From Apophysomyces variabilis (taxonomy: Eukaryota; Mucoromycota; Mucoromycetes; Mucorales; Mucoraceae), in the NCBI GenBank assembly GCA_002749535.1, contig MZZL01000392.1:191229-255228 (forward strand): 64,000 nucleotides of DNA, written 5' to 3'. The translations under genes were made by a program, and so were the position numbers. Positions 10,194-23,300 of the stretch are shown in pieces; the first letter of the stretch is position 1, and each line of letters begins with the position of its first letter. The notes under the pieces are model-generated. The model saw nothing but the letters and a program-made list of their open reading frames with translations. It was not told the DNA's origin and did no database searches.

Positions 10194-11959
10194 TGCCAAC
10201 GCAAGGTCAGTACGGTATTTATACACTTGCTTTTGCGGAGCTCGTTGAGATGTGTTACAGTTGTACGGACACAAAGAGCGGCTCAGCCCCGTGTGCCGAG
10301 GAATTTGCCATTTACTTTCGAAAAGAAAGTTGTAGAGGAGGTTTCCCAAGTCTTGCTTTTAGAGCTCCAGTAAGGTCAACTTGCAGAGAAGACTGTCATC
10401 ACGACCTGGTTTTTCTCAAATCTGTCTATTCGGCGAACCCAGTGTGTATGTGAACTAGGACGAGTATATGGCTACCGAAAGCTCAAGCTGACCGAGCTGA
10501 GTTTCTCTATGGATTTACATCAATCCAAACAACTAGCAATACAGGATGCAGCAATCACACTAAACAAACAGAGAGGTTATCGAAAAGATGATTGGTTACT
10601 AGTTTTTCTTGGTCGGATTCCATTGCAAACACGAAGAATCAAAAGGTTAAAGTGACTATGGCAGTCAATAAGGGTAATGTTTTCCAAGGCTTATTAACAT
10701 GCCTTCACCACTGCCAAATGACTATTTTTTACGAACAATTACTAAAGTCTCTGGATGTATCTGTAGACATGGTCTACAGTTTCTGAAACCAGCGAAACTG
10801 CCCCATTAGCAAACCTTGGCCGGGATACACCTCGAAGAGCCCGGTATCGTACCACATTACTACCTAGACGTAGCTACAAACCCGGAAGAATGACAAGGCA
10901 TACGAATTAAGCAATTTGTTTAAATCCCAGTAAAATCGTCCAGAAAACTTTCGTGTTTTAGGCGAGATGCATTAATTTTGGTGGACATGCACTTGCGACA
11001 CTGGGTAGAGGTTCATGAAACCAATCTACCTTCTTTTCCCTTGCAGACTGGTTTCTTTTAGCATAGATGGGTCTTCCAAAAATAAAATCCCTAAGATACT
11101 GTCCAAGCTAGTTTCCAATGTACGATGAAGTGGTGAGATTGCAACGAACACGTAGTCCTTGAGATACGTATGACCTCTCTTTAAGCGCTATCTCTTTGGT
11201 CAAACTGATAGCCATTATTCACTATTCAGGGCAAAGGAGCCAGACTCGCTTGGCTATTGCAGTTTGAATCAAATGCCCCGTCCAATTGTTGGCATGACTC
11301 ATATTTTCGCTTAACTACATATTCACGCAGAGCATCATGAGTCAAATCGAATTTTGTACCAGTCTAAACATATGCATTCCCCACATATGCAATAGAATGG
11401 TAGAGTTTTCGGAGTAATAGGTGCATTGCCTTTCTATCCCTAGTCATCGCCATGGATAGCAGTGGCATAATATCTGGTACGTACATATATCAGTGTTGAG
11501 CCGCAAAACAGAATATATTGGATAGCCAAGTGGACTTATTTCGGCTGCAGGATAAGGAAAATGCTACGAAATTTTTCAAACGAAAACAGGAAGTCAATTT
11601 TTGCAAGTAATTTCAGATGGATATAACTGTAAAACCCTTTCTTTTGGACCAGGATATCCCAATGCGTTCGCGATACTTTCAGGATCTGAACACTCTCCAA
11701 GAGCTTAATGATAAGGGCATCCACTGCCATACATTGTCTCCACAATCAGCGCTTGAAAAATGGTCTTGGACGTGTTGGATCCCCCCAAATCGTCCTGAGC
11801 AACCAGATCATGGTGTGCCGGGGTTTGAAACGCAGCGCCGTCATACTCGGTCACCCATAGAAACTTGCAGAAAAAGGTCCGGACAAAGGAAACGGTGTTT
11901 CCTACGCTTTTCGGGTTAAACACCTTTTTTCTTCGTTTCTCCATTTTTGTTTGTACATC
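10194..11959. other. Gene-poor intergenic region
   Basis: About 1.8 kb with only short open frames and no recognised product. It separates divergent genes (F-box minus, p23 plus) and so should contain both promoters. A 15-bp imperfect palindrome (GGAAAC-ggt-GTTTCC) lies near 11888-11902, upstream of the p23 gene. Confidence 0.4.
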
Positions 11960-12757
11960 ATGCCATTCCATCCAACTCTGAAGTGGGCACAGAATAAGGA
12001 CGTTATTTTTCTCACTGTCGAATTGTCCGACATCACCGTAAGTACATTGTAATGGGAGTTCCTTCGGGATAAGTGAAAGAACGCGTCATGGAATGGAGAA
12101 AAAGAAGAAGGGAATGGGAGGTTCGCGTTAGAAGAAACTAATAACTGGGTACTCTTCCAGAACCCTGAAATTGATGTGAAGCCCGAGAAGTTCCACTTCA
12201 AGGGTAAGGGAGAAAAGGAGCAAAAGGAATATGAGGCTGAACTGGAGTTCCACGGCAAGATTGACGTCGAGGTAAAGTATAACCCTGGTTCCCTCTGTTG
12301 TAGTTGTTGTTGTCCATTTCTCTCTGTCGCACCGATGATATAAACACCCGCTTTTTTCTTTCGTTACTAGAAATCCAAGAAGAACTTGACAGCTCGCGAG
12401 TTGTTCATCGTCTTACAGAAAGCCGAGCAAGGGTTCTGGCCCAAGTTGCAGAAGGGTGGAAAGCTAAATTTCCTTAAGACTGATTTTGCACGATGGAAGG
12501 ACGAAGATGATGACGACGAAGAAGATCAAGGCCAGGGTGATATGGGTGGCATGGATTTCTCTAGTATCTTGTCGCAAGCAGGCGTTGGCAGCCAACCAGA
12601 CTTGGACAATTATTTGGTAAGTAGAGAAAGACAGGCTTGTTTTTGGGTCAGATTTACTTAAGCTACGTCTTATTTCTTTTTCTTTTTCGAACTGTAGCCC
12701 GATGGCGATGAAAGCAGCGATGAAGAAGAAGCTGAAAAGAGCGAAGATAAAAACTAA
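11960..12757 (+). CDS. SBA1: Hsp90 co-chaperone p23
   Basis: Four exons (11960-12037, 12161-12271, 12371-12616, 12698-12757) give 164 aa. The fold is a CS domain: LKWAQNKDVIFLTVELSDI, then a KFHFKGKG block, the LTARELFIVLQKAE strand and the diagnostic WPKL plus LKTDFARWKDEDD signature of p23/Sba1/Wos2. A Gly/Met-rich stretch (GGMDFSSIL) and an acidic tail follow, as in the family. Known role: it binds the closed ATP-bound Hsp90 dimer in the cytosol and nucleus, slows ATP hydrolysis and stabilises clients. The start is the first ATG of exon 1 and gives the usual short lead into the CS domain. Confidence 0.95.
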
Positions 12758-14615
12758 AGATGTTTGGCATTCTAATAAATTTACTGTTTCGTTTTTGAGC
12801 ATTTCTGCTTTTCCAGGTCTACTTCACTATCTGAGAATTACCCGATCTCGGCTTAGGTTTTGTCATACGTCGTCTATGAGATATTTGAATTACAAGTATC
12901 TTACAGCAGAAAGCGAGAGACAGATTCATAGGTGTTACTGCTTCTAACGCCAGCCAACGGTTATGAAGTCCAGGGCAGAAGTGTATCCACTTGGGACGGT
13001 GAAAGCTGTCCTTTTCGTCTTTACTAGAACCACCGGTATTTGGTAGCTGAAGGTTTTCATGTGTATGCCTTCAAGGTTACGCCAGCAGAAAAAATGACAT
13101 CAGGCCATCTTTGAAAGGAATGCATTAAGTGGACAATGACTAAACACTACTGTTAATACATTATTCAAGATGAGATTGATTGGAAAAGAGAAAAGAGCAA
13201 TTGACCAAGTGATGCGTTGGTGGTTGAAAGAAAATAAGTCATCTCGCTCTCTAGCTGAATGCTTATCCAACATCTGACGTCCACGCTATACTAAATTTGC
13301 ATTGGTGACACTTTAAAGACCACAAGAACAGGGTTTGTTACAGCAGGAGACTAAAGAACAATCATGCTACTATGGAACCAACTGATGATTCGACAATTTT
13401 TCATTAATTCGTCATGTAATTCTTGTGTTACTCTACTACATATGAAAGATTTCTCTGCAAGACGCAAACTCAAAGTGTGCAGTGAAACTCTCTGATAACT
13501 ATGGAGTACTACCAACGTTACCATGCTGGCAAATTTATTCAGTTCTTATGGTCTGAACTCGGTACCAGTTCCAGGGTCTCTCACCATAATAGGACGATGA
13601 CTGTCGCTTTGTTTTTTCTTGTCTCTGATTCTTCTTGTCGTTCTATTTGATCTACATTAGTAGCTAAATACCAAATGACCATCGTCATTTGATCTTAAGG
13701 ATTATAAATCGCCATTCTCAATCAAGCATCCAATAAGATTTTCCCTTGCTCGTGAATTAGCAATCTAGCGCTGACGTCAAGTTCGAGGAGCGATAGTAAC
13801 TTTGTGATTGATGACTTTTAAACTTGAATGAAGGGCTAGCTCGGGTTGTTTTTTGTCGTCAGTATCATTTAACACGCATTTCCTCGTAGCTAAGTAAGAC
13901 TGAACTGATAATTTTCGATACATACGAAATTCTTTGTATGAAAAGGCAGAGTAGAGTGAAATTGAGATATCAGTAAGAGTAAACAAGGAAGAGCACAAAA
14001 AAGAACGTGACAGCAGAGGACTAAATTCTTTGGTCTCCCCTTGTTGGTTTCCCTTACTCTCCTTTGCAGGTTGAATCACAGCCCCCCTTTTCTCCTTCGT
14101 TACCGAGTCTCTAGTTAGATATTCTTCTTCTAGACGTCATATGATCAAATTTTAAGGTTGACTAGTGAATAAACCTTTTCTTTAATATCTTTTCCCTTAT
14201 TGACATCTATCTTTCTTGGCTTTAGCATAGACTGAAGGGTTTGCGTGTATGTGTGTGTGTAATGAAAAAGACGACATTTCCCAAACCAAGAAGCAAGGGA
14301 TCTAGATTGCATATGCAAGGACACCTTGGCTGCAGCGGTTTGTCTCCACTGCGGGCGCGTGCAGACTATGGCACCTCTTTTCCAGTTCTCCTAGAAACAA
14401 AAAAAGAACCCTGATACCTCAGGATCTTCGCTTATTTTGGATTATATCAAAAGGTTTACCGTGTCTTCTTTTTTTCGTTTACTCCTTGATGTAAAGGGGG
14501 AGAAAAAAAAGCAACATTTTTTTCATCCTTTTTTCCTTCATGATCCTTCCCATCAACGTTTGGGTTTCTCTTTTTCCTCTCTTTCCATTCTGTTTCCACA
14601 AAGACCCAACCCCAT
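12758..14615. other. Gene-poor intergenic region
   Basis: About 1.9 kb without a supported gene. Open frames are short and interrupted. A TG-rich stretch lies near 14244-14262. The last about 200 bp, T-rich, should contain the promoter and 5' leader of the Msb1/Mug8-like gene. Confidence 0.4.
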
Positions 14616-14694
14616 GTAAGTTTAATTTTTTCCGTACAGATCGTTAAACTTTTTGTCTTGAATTTTAATCGTTATGTTTTCCTTTCCTACGTAG
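14616..14694 (+). promoter_or_regulatory. Probable 5'-leader intron carrying a start-stop AUG-UAA
   Basis: GTAAGT at 14616 and TACGTAG ending at 14694 delimit a 79-bp putative intron, one base before the start codon at 14696. The donor overlaps the sequence ATGTAA at 14614-14619, so an unspliced leader would contain a start codon followed at once by a stop codon; splicing removes it. Confidence 0.5.
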
Positions 14695-14695
14695 A

Positions 14696-16168
14696 ATGTA
14701 TTCCTTTGATTTCGCAGCTCAAGTTACTCGTATTTGCATGGATGAAATCCGGCGAAGGGGTAAGAAAAGAAGTCGTTGCACAACACAAACTCATCCTTGT
14801 CCTTTTTAGGCTTACAAGAACGTAAAATTCTTCGTAAATCTGGTAAGAGCATAACGCAACTGAGATCATCCATTCGGCAAGGTTTGACTTACTGTCCTAT
14901 CTTATTTAGCTCCGAATGGGGTCTTACTACTCAAAGTGTTTCGCCAACAGAATTGCACACCAGATGATCTTACTCACGTCAGCATACACTCTGTGGCTAC
15001 ATTGATGCAAGACACCTTATGGTGTTGTCAGGAACGAATTGTGCCGAAAAAAGTATGGAGAGTGATTAATTATGAAAGTAAGTTTCTTTTCCTTGTCTAT
15101 CAACACCCTTTAGAAGAAAAACGTCTCACATAAAAATTCACGTTCAAAGCTTGCACACTTCCCAATCTATCAAGATACATTTCCAAAAAGGGGGAAGAGT
15201 TACTTGTCGAGATTTTGGATTTCCTAGTAGAATTGATGCGACATAAAGACAAGAATCTCATGGATGCCTATCACCTTGGCGAGGCGATGGGCAAGGTGAC
15301 ATTGGGTCCTGCAGACTGCGATCCAATCATTGCTGAAAAGGCTGGTCATTTTTTGACACGTATGATTATTGAACATTCAAAGATGATGCATTGCGAGTAT
15401 AAAAAACAGTGGCTGACTCGCGAAGATGCTGCTACCGACGCTGCTGCTGAGAAATGTCAAAACTCTTCCTCCTATCATGAATACCAACCCATGTCGAAAA
15501 CAGAGGCCGCACGGGCCAAAGCTAAGTCATATAACCGCATCATTCGCCGCATCCGACGTCTGAACAGCGATTGGGCATCCAACACAGCGGGCTTACGCGC
15601 TATGCTGGACGACGAGTATGAACCAGAACCCGTACAACCAGAAGAACCATGGATATCTATCTTCTGTACACAATTGCAGCAGTACGATGCCAACACCATG
15701 TCACCGATACTCTACCGCATCATGGCCGAGGCAAGCAAGCCGAAAATTCCCATCCCCGCCGATCCATTTGCGTCCTCATACCTTTTCCGTGACAACCGAA
15801 AACAAGGCGTCGAGGCACAGATCAGTCACGCCTTTAGCGAATTCGTTCCCCTCTGCACCCTCTCCTATGACTTTTACGAAAAGGATGGCAAACCGGTTCC
15901 CATGTCACACCTGAAAAAGATCAACCACTCACTGTCCCACATGAAGTTGAACCTTCGCAAGCATCGCTCGCAGGGATTTGACAGTGAATTCAGCAATGAA
16001 GAAACTCTCCGAGAAGATGACTACATGACAGTTAATGAGACAGATTCTCATATATTCAATGAGTACCAAAAGGTACCAAAGCATAAGCAGATGAAGAGTA
16101 TGATGAGAAAAGTCATTAAGATGAGCTCCATTGCACCTAAGAACAAGACAGCTAACCCCATCTGTTAA
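14696..16168 (+). CDS. Msb1/Mug8-domain (RhoGAP-like) protein (427 aa)
   Basis: Exons 14696-14759, 14810-14842, 14910-15077 and 15150-16168 join in phase into 427 aa; one exon is only 33 nt. The conserved part (VLLLKVFRQQNCTPDDL, then LVEILDFLVELMRHKD, LMDAYHLGEAMGKVTLGP, AGHFLTRMIIEHSK) resembles the fungal Msb1/Mug8 domain (formerly DUF1708), which has a RhoGAP-like fold and usually lacks GAP activity. Yeast Msb1 acts in Cdc42/Rho-dependent bud emergence, so a polarity role is inferred. An acidic Glu/Pro patch follows, then a second conserved region and a basic C-terminus. The domain name is recalled from memory and is the uncertain part; that the gene is real is well supported. Confidence 0.7.
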
Positions 16169-18630
16169 AAATGAACAAGCTTTACTTTACGATATCTTTT
16201 CTCTCTTTTTTTTCTTTATTTTACTATTTTACTTTATTCTCACCCCATTTCTCCTCGTCTCTGTTTTTCTCTTCTTTTCAGTACAAAATTCTTCTATTGC
16301 ATTTTATTCGCTGAATAATATATCTCAAACGCACAAATACTCTCTCTCTAACTCACTTTTCCCCTTCCAGAACTTACCTAGACCATCCTATTGTTCTTTC
16401 CACATATTTCTGTCACTCTTCTATTAGCGGGTTTTGAAATCTCATGAAACTGCTTTGATTAATTAAAAAGGACCAGAAAAAAGAGAATCTACTTGCTTAT
16501 CCTCATTTTCAGGCGTTGCTAGGGGTTTGCATATCTCCGTTGTCAAGGCGACTGTGTCTTCCTTTTTTTGTGTTAAACTAGTACATTGCACCAAACGATA
16601 TCTAAGTGAGAGAAATAGATGTAGTTCAGTTCTGCAGAATTACAGCGTTTTGGCCAGTTCATTTGTCTTTTTGCGTTTTCCGTATTTATTCATAAAGATG
16701 CAAAGGCGAAAGCGATCCTGTACGTGTTATGCATCGTTTCTAGCAGCTGGTTACATAGTTAAATCTGGGAGCCAGCATGTGCCAAACTCTGTGCTCAACC
16801 TTAATTAACAAGGACGAGTTTCGCGCGCTTTCACCGTTTGCTCCAATCAACGTTGACCCAGCGTTGACCAAACCTGTCTTTGCTTTCCCATTTTCCTTGC
16901 AGTATTGTGCTGTACAGTTTTAATCCTGTCTGTAAATAACTTATATACACTAATTTAATTCCTTCATATGCATTTCTCGGCAATCAATTTTTGGAAAGAG
17001 TATACGACGGAGGAAGGAGACCTTTCTTTAAGTGAAACCCGCTGCAATTGGCTGAGCGATTACTTCTTCTCTTATGACTATATTCACTTCACCAGTAGAA
17101 GGAAATAGGTCAACCACAAGTCTTTTGATCTTTGCTTATCGCTAAGAAATGATAATATGATGGCTTGGTGTAGCTTTATACCATCCTTACCTGATGAAGT
17201 CCTAGACATCTTGGTAAATGGTGCTTAATTCTGAATAATCAAGTACTACAAGACATACCAGCTTCGTCACTACCTTGAGATACCCGAATAGACCTAGATG
17301 GAAATCAACAGTCAAAATTAAGCGCTTTGTCTTGCTGTTTACATTGTGCTGTGCCTTGCATATCTTTCATTTGGTCAAAATCTAATTCCAACGCGGCAAA
17401 TCACGGGTCGCGATAGCCTCACTGCAAATCGCTACTGGGGAAGACATATGTGCGGCTTGCGTACCACCGCTGTTGCAGCCTGCCGAACTCGGTCTACTGT
17501 AATCTTATCTGCTTTTGGTTTAGACTTCCGTACATATTCTATAATCCCCATTCCTTTATTCTTCATCTCCCGTAACTAGGATTGGTGTAATGTTCGCCTA
17601 TTAGTACTTGTTCGTATTTCTTCAACTAAACAAGGAATGCGAATACGTTTTTGAAGTTGGAGAACGAACAGCAATATTATTTTTGTTTCATAATACTCTC
17701 ATTCAAAGATTTTAAGGCTCATTTAAGCATTGAACAAATACTTTTACATCATTCGTATTCGCTCGCGTGTTTTGTGTCATTCGTCCATTATCGTTCTCGC
17801 GTAAACACCATTCCTAGGATCTGTAGAGTAAACAAAATAATAGTGAAAAGACCTTGTAACAAGCTTCACTTTTATTAATGCCAGGCATCGTACGTAGTTG
17901 TGAAAAAGAAAAAGAAGAATGGACTGAAATTGGACAACCTTATCTTCGTAAAAGCAATTGCGCTCCTTGGAATAAACATTCTTTGTTATCACACTTTTGT
18001 GTACTGCTTTCTTTGTATTACTCGATCCAATTACGTTTACCATGCATCAACACTTTCAGCCTATATTATTAATTAAATAAAGATTGTCTTTCAGAATTAC
18101 ATTCGGTTATCATGCATCAACCTATCCACTACAAACGAACACGAAGATCCTTATAAGTTAATCAAATGGATGTGAATGCGCCAAAGGCGGGAGGCAATTA
18201 CACGACTCCCTAGCTTTGCCCTTGCACAAAGAATAAGAAAATAAAGAATTAAGACAAAAACGCTTTGCAATAGCTTATAAGCTAATTTCTCACGAGTATT
18301 TTGGAATTGAGCATTGTACACTTGATCATTGTTATTCGACTTTTTTTCATTGGGTATGAACGGAGACATTGGAGGCTGAATAAAGATTTCACACAACTAT
18401 ATCTTCCTGTTCTAATTGTGATTAATGCTTCTAGAGTATACCATCTACGGTAGTCAAGGATATAAGAAACAATAAGCTTCCAGTAGCCAAGAGGGCAGCT
18501 GCTAGTTTTCCGGCAGGAGGATTGAGTCATTGTTTGTGTTCGTACAACTGTAACACATGTTAACAGGCTCCGCTACAGAAGACATATAAATACACTTCTG
18601 TTTTTTGCACGCACAGTGCGATATTGTTGT
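16169..18630. other. Gene-poor region with a possible F-box scrap
   Basis: About 2.5 kb without a supported gene. At 17161-17218 (+) a short frame reads FIPSLPDEVLDILVN, the opening pattern of an F-box, but it stops at once and nothing downstream extends it convincingly. A 12-bp string (tcatgcatcaac or nearly) recurs near 18047 and 18110. Confidence 0.35.
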
Positions 18631-20371
18631 ATGACAATCCATATGCTAGTTGAATCTACAGCAGAAAGTGCGTTATGAAAGCACTCTGATGACAACTTAC
18701 CTTTAGAGATCTTGATAGACATTACTACTTGTTTACCATGGTGAAAGCTTTGGACACTTGTCTGTGTTTGCCGTTCTTGGAACGTTGCGTTAACACCTCA
18801 ATTGTATCGGGCAATCGACATAAAGTCGAAAGACCAGTTTGATTTACTTATAGACACCTTGGTCAACCAGGCATAATACAAACAGCTTGATTATTATGTA
18901 CGACTGCTACGACTGCCCGAACATTTGACAAGCTATGATCCACCCGCCGGAAACACGCTCCCACTATCTCTCTTTCCTTTTATTACCGAGGTGTCAGCGC
19001 CAATCTACGATGGTGAGAAGATGCATCTGGATTTTCAAGGATGAAGACACCCTCAAAAGATGAATATCAACCACAGTACAAGCGTGCCAAAATGCGTACT
19101 AACTGAATATCTCCCAACGCAGCTCTCTCTATTATCAGTGAGACGGTCAATCTCGGAAACTGTCTTGAAGTGTTTCCAAATCTGCCATCTATCGAAGAGC
19201 TGCATATCATACTATATACTTTCTTTAACCATTCTGTGAGCAGTACGTATGGTGATTCTGAAAGAGTGATTGACAGCCTTCCTCGAGTTCGCCGATTTAG
19301 CTTGGATTGGCTAAGATACAAGCATGGACCCCTTCCCCAGCTTATTGTACCTTGCGAAACCGTACGCGAATTGCACCTTAAGATGCGGAGGGGTGGCTGA
19401 TGGGGAGAACATTTTACCAAAAAACACACTAGCCTAGCGATACTAAAGGTTTCTGACAGACGGTGTAGAGTTCTATAACTGGAAGCACAGACCATAGCCA
19501 TTATCAGATTCTGCAGGCATCTCTAAGAATATTCTATGTTATACAAATGCCTATTTCCTTTGCTATATGGAAGGATTGATAGAAACTAGAGTGCCTCTTA
19601 CAAAGATCGTGGTTACTGGGCCATGGACTAATATTCCCTTTTTTGACATGATCAATCACTTTCATAGCACGCTTTGCCATGTCCAGATCAGGGCGCATTT
19701 TAAAATACCCAATAGAAGAAATCGTCCATCCATTGAAAGAATGCCGCTTGAAACACCTTAAAGTGATGGATATGAAAATCAATGTGGACCTGGATTGGGT
19801 TCTTCAGTCTCTCAGCTAGCTACAAACTCTATGTTCGGGGCGATTTTATCGCTCTGTCGGAAACCAATAATCAAACCTTTTACTGCAAATCGAAACATCT
19901 AACCATATGTGAAGCCAGCATCAAAAACCAAACAGCCTCATATGTAGCCCGTTGCTGTCATTCACTTTCTATCCTATCATACATCTGGAAAGGGATCATT
20001 TGGACCACCGTTCAAAATATATACTCGCGTCCAGGGCTGAAGGAACTTAGAGTAGACAGGGTTCTTGGCATTTCTTATTTAAGCTCGTAAGGCTAAACGA
20101 GTCAGATTGTCTAGGCAAAAGGGACGACAGACGGAACGGACCAGATGGAACAGACGAAGATTTGGGCAATGAACACTACTATTTCTATAATAAAGTAGTT
20201 TGCACTGAATAAAGTTATCTGAGGGCGAAAATGTGTTTTTCGAGACTATGTCCAATTGAATACAAAGGTCAACATGGGATCTAAGAGACGTTTTGGGCCA
20301 GTAGCTTAATGACCATTATATGCAATTATGCAGATGTGATGTTTCTAGGTCAATATGAAATGTATTGCTAA
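18631..20371 (+). pseudogene. Decayed full-length paralogue of the F-box gene
   Basis: Translating across frames recovers the product of the 8403-10193 gene from end to end: MTIHMLVESTAES at the start, NLPLEILIDITTCLPW at the F-box, then VCVCRSWNVALTPQLYR, LTSYDPPAGNTL, RRFSLDW, GPLPQLIVPC, FHSTL(C/S)HVQI, NVDLDWVL and finally LMTIICNYADV. Interruptions are many: in-frame stops (just before the F-box block and inside it, near 18740), frame changes near 18895, 19100 and 19540, and several stops after 19780. The copy is about 1.74 kb, close to the 1.78 kb counted from the second ATG of the intact gene. Since the intact gene has no intron, the duplication mechanism cannot be read from intron loss. 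It lies 8.4 kb away and inverted. Confidence 0.9.
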
Positions 20372-23300
20372 AAACTGCCAATGTTGTCTTCATAGAATAT
20401 CTCGACATTACCAGAATGATGTATATCTTCAGATTGTGTTCACACTTGTTCAATGGATACCTTAAAGTTACACAGACGATCTTTGCCATTCCAGCTTTGG
20501 TCATGTTTATGCGTCAAGATATTGTATACAATTCGCGCTCTCCTGCTTCGGATATTATCAATTGGTGAAAGGGCGCATTGGACTTGTAGCTGCCTTAACG
20601 GCATAGTACTATGAATGGAATCTGATTCAAGCTAAAACTTATGCTGCAGAGACCGTTGGGTATGATGTAATGGTTGACTCCACCAAACGAGCGGGTTCCA
20701 CCCAGCCAGCGCACAATGGCACAACTTGGCAGCTTTCTCTTTAGTAAAAGAAGCGACCATGCTTTGTAAAAGCTTAAACGATAATCTAGCCATGAGCACT
20801 TTGGGCATTTAACATATTAGGCTGGATTATCCATTGTCCGACTTTCTTTCTTGCATATAAACAAGACCAGTAGAAACTTAATGAATAGCTTAAACTAATC
20901 CTATTCTTATTGTTCTCTTTCATATGGATGCCTTAAAGATATCCTGTGTAAGGCATCCAAAAATCTAAAATGTAGAAAGCAGCCAGTGGCCAAGAGAATA
21001 CTTGCAACTTTTTCGGAGACGGTTGACCTGTACCTTGTGCTGTGGCCATCGCTTTGCTGCTTTAGCCTTAATATACTGCATCTTTTGTTTTAAGATATGG
21101 CAAAAAAATGAGAAAAGAGGAATATGATGTTATACCACGAGCATGTGGGTTTAGACAAGAAAAAGAAAAAAGAGAGGGAAAAAGAAACTGTTCCAGAGAA
21201 AGTTGTTCACTAGCTGCAGCACCTAAAACAACTATAACCGGTGTATTGGATCTGTGTTTAACAAACAATGCGCTGCTTGAATGCATATGCCTCTTTTGTT
21301 ATTCTTTCGTCTTCTTCTTTTTTACTCCTAACTCATTTCATTGTAGTCTTGAGCTCATGGATACTTTGACTGAAAAAGGTCATCCATCCCTGTTGTGTTC
21401 TCCTCTTTTCCACGTACATACATACCTCATTTCTTTTTTTTCCCTTTGGTCTTCAGGGCTGAATCCAACTTGTCAACAACATCTATCAGATGTCCCTTTT
21501 TTGTTTCTTTTTTCTGTGGCATGCGATATTTTGTAGTCAACTAAATGCATGTAAACTGAAATCTCATCATGAATGGATGCAAGTCTAAACAACATGCAGC
21601 TGTTTCCCTAATTTATTCAGGTCCGTATTCCGAAAACACTCATATAGGTTTCTAGAACATCATACTTACCGACAGCTTGAAATGCCAAGTTTAAGAGTCT
21701 AAGTCATGACCACAAAATTATCCATCAAGCGGAGAGAAAAAGCTTCGGACCGACCTGTGCAGAATTTGCGTCCCGTTATTGCTAACGATACGTATGAAAA
21801 TGAGTAAGAGACCTTTGTTTGGATAGCAGTGGTTTCCATATACTAGAAGCCAAATAAAGCAAATAAAATGAAGGATCGATACAGATATACCGAATCATCT
21901 GCCTTTGATGGAATTGCATGATATCTTGATCCATCATCGCTATTGATTCTTTTTTTTTCTTTTCCTTTTGTCTTCAATGGTGCTAAGCGTTTCTTTAGCA
22001 TTTCTTGGCTTAGGTTGACGTTGTCGTGCCTGATAAGGTAAATCATATTCTTAGATTGAAATAGGTGCTTGTTTTTGTTCTTTCTTCTCATTCTTTGACG
22101 TTTGATGTGCATGGGCTTTCTCAAGAAATCACGCGTTTTTCATCGAGAAACCAGGCACAGGATGATATCAAGATGTAGGGATACACTCTATCTCGTTATC
22201 GTGGATCTAAACAATGTCAGAATAGCCTAATGATGATGAACCTTGTTTTTTTTTCTCCGATACACAAAAAGCGAACTGCCAGATCCGCTTTTTCTTTTGT
22301 GATGGATAATTCAGGAGTAGAAGGAGAATCAGGAGGAGGAAGAAAAAGAAAACAGCAAAAAGCAAAAAAGCCTCATATTATCCAACAGCCAAAGGAAATC
22401 ACAGCCCCAAAAGATCAAAAAAAATCACCTCATATTTTCTTTCATGGATGCATCTTTGGATCCTAACATGACAGAAAGGAAACACCACACATACATACAC
22501 ACACATGTACATAACGCATGGCTCTACCTTGTTGTCCTTCTGCTTCTTCTATGAAGAGAGGAAATCACGCCACCCTTGTACACTAGACCCCTTCCATTAT
22601 TTGTTTTTCAAAAGTTCCCGGTACGTTCTAGAGGAAACGTACAGATAAAACAAATTCTACTAACGAACTAAATCCACCGCCAGCATGAAGGATGAGAGAA
22701 CGAACTAATTAATGGATCCAGATTCAACTATTAGCTGTACCAATGTACCCTTCTGATCGGATAAAAAGGCGATTATCGCGCTTTTTTTCTTTTTTTTTTT
22801 TGAAAAGTGATCGAATCCAGGCACGATCATCGTGTAACCCATAGAAACGGGCACAGTGCTCGCATGAAATTTTTAAGCCACTCTCTGTCCTGACCTAGTT
22901 ACCGAGACAATATCTGTAGTTCCATTTTCCATGGCGACGAAAAGTTTAATATTCCCTGAACTAGATGTTTGTTCTAATTGAGCTGGTGAAACGATAATTT
23001 GGTTTCTATCTCTCTCTTCCTCTCTGTTAGCTGTTCTGCTCCGATGAACTTTGTTCTTCTTTCCTAGTTTTTCGTCAAGGTTGCATGCCGGTTTTAGCGC
23101 GAAAAAGGACTGCTGCAAATGAACTTTCTTTTTCTGGAGTCATGTATCCTAGAACGTGACAAGAGGTGTACATTATGGGAAAAAAGGAAATAAAAAAAGG
23201 GCCTGACTGAACTCTCTTTCTGGTTTCTCTGTGAAACCCAACAGTTAAGTTTGACGCTGTAACCTAATTGCAAAATAGAAAAAAAAATTAAGGCTTGTTC

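Noticed and set aside
11880..11910. Possible heat-shock element upstream of p23
   Set aside because: The GGAAAC/GTTTCC palindrome has the wrong spacing for inverted nGAAn pentamers.
11705..11971. 88-codon minus-strand frame overlapping the p23 start
   Set aside because: No homology recognised, and it overlaps the well-supported p23 exon 1.
21108..21536. 142-codon + strand frame
   Set aside because: Low-complexity Lys/Glu and Phe/Leu/Ser runs typical of AT-rich non-coding DNA; no motif and no splice support.
22873..23118. 81-codon minus-strand frame
   Set aside because: Composition is plausible but there is no motif, upstream exon or conserved block.
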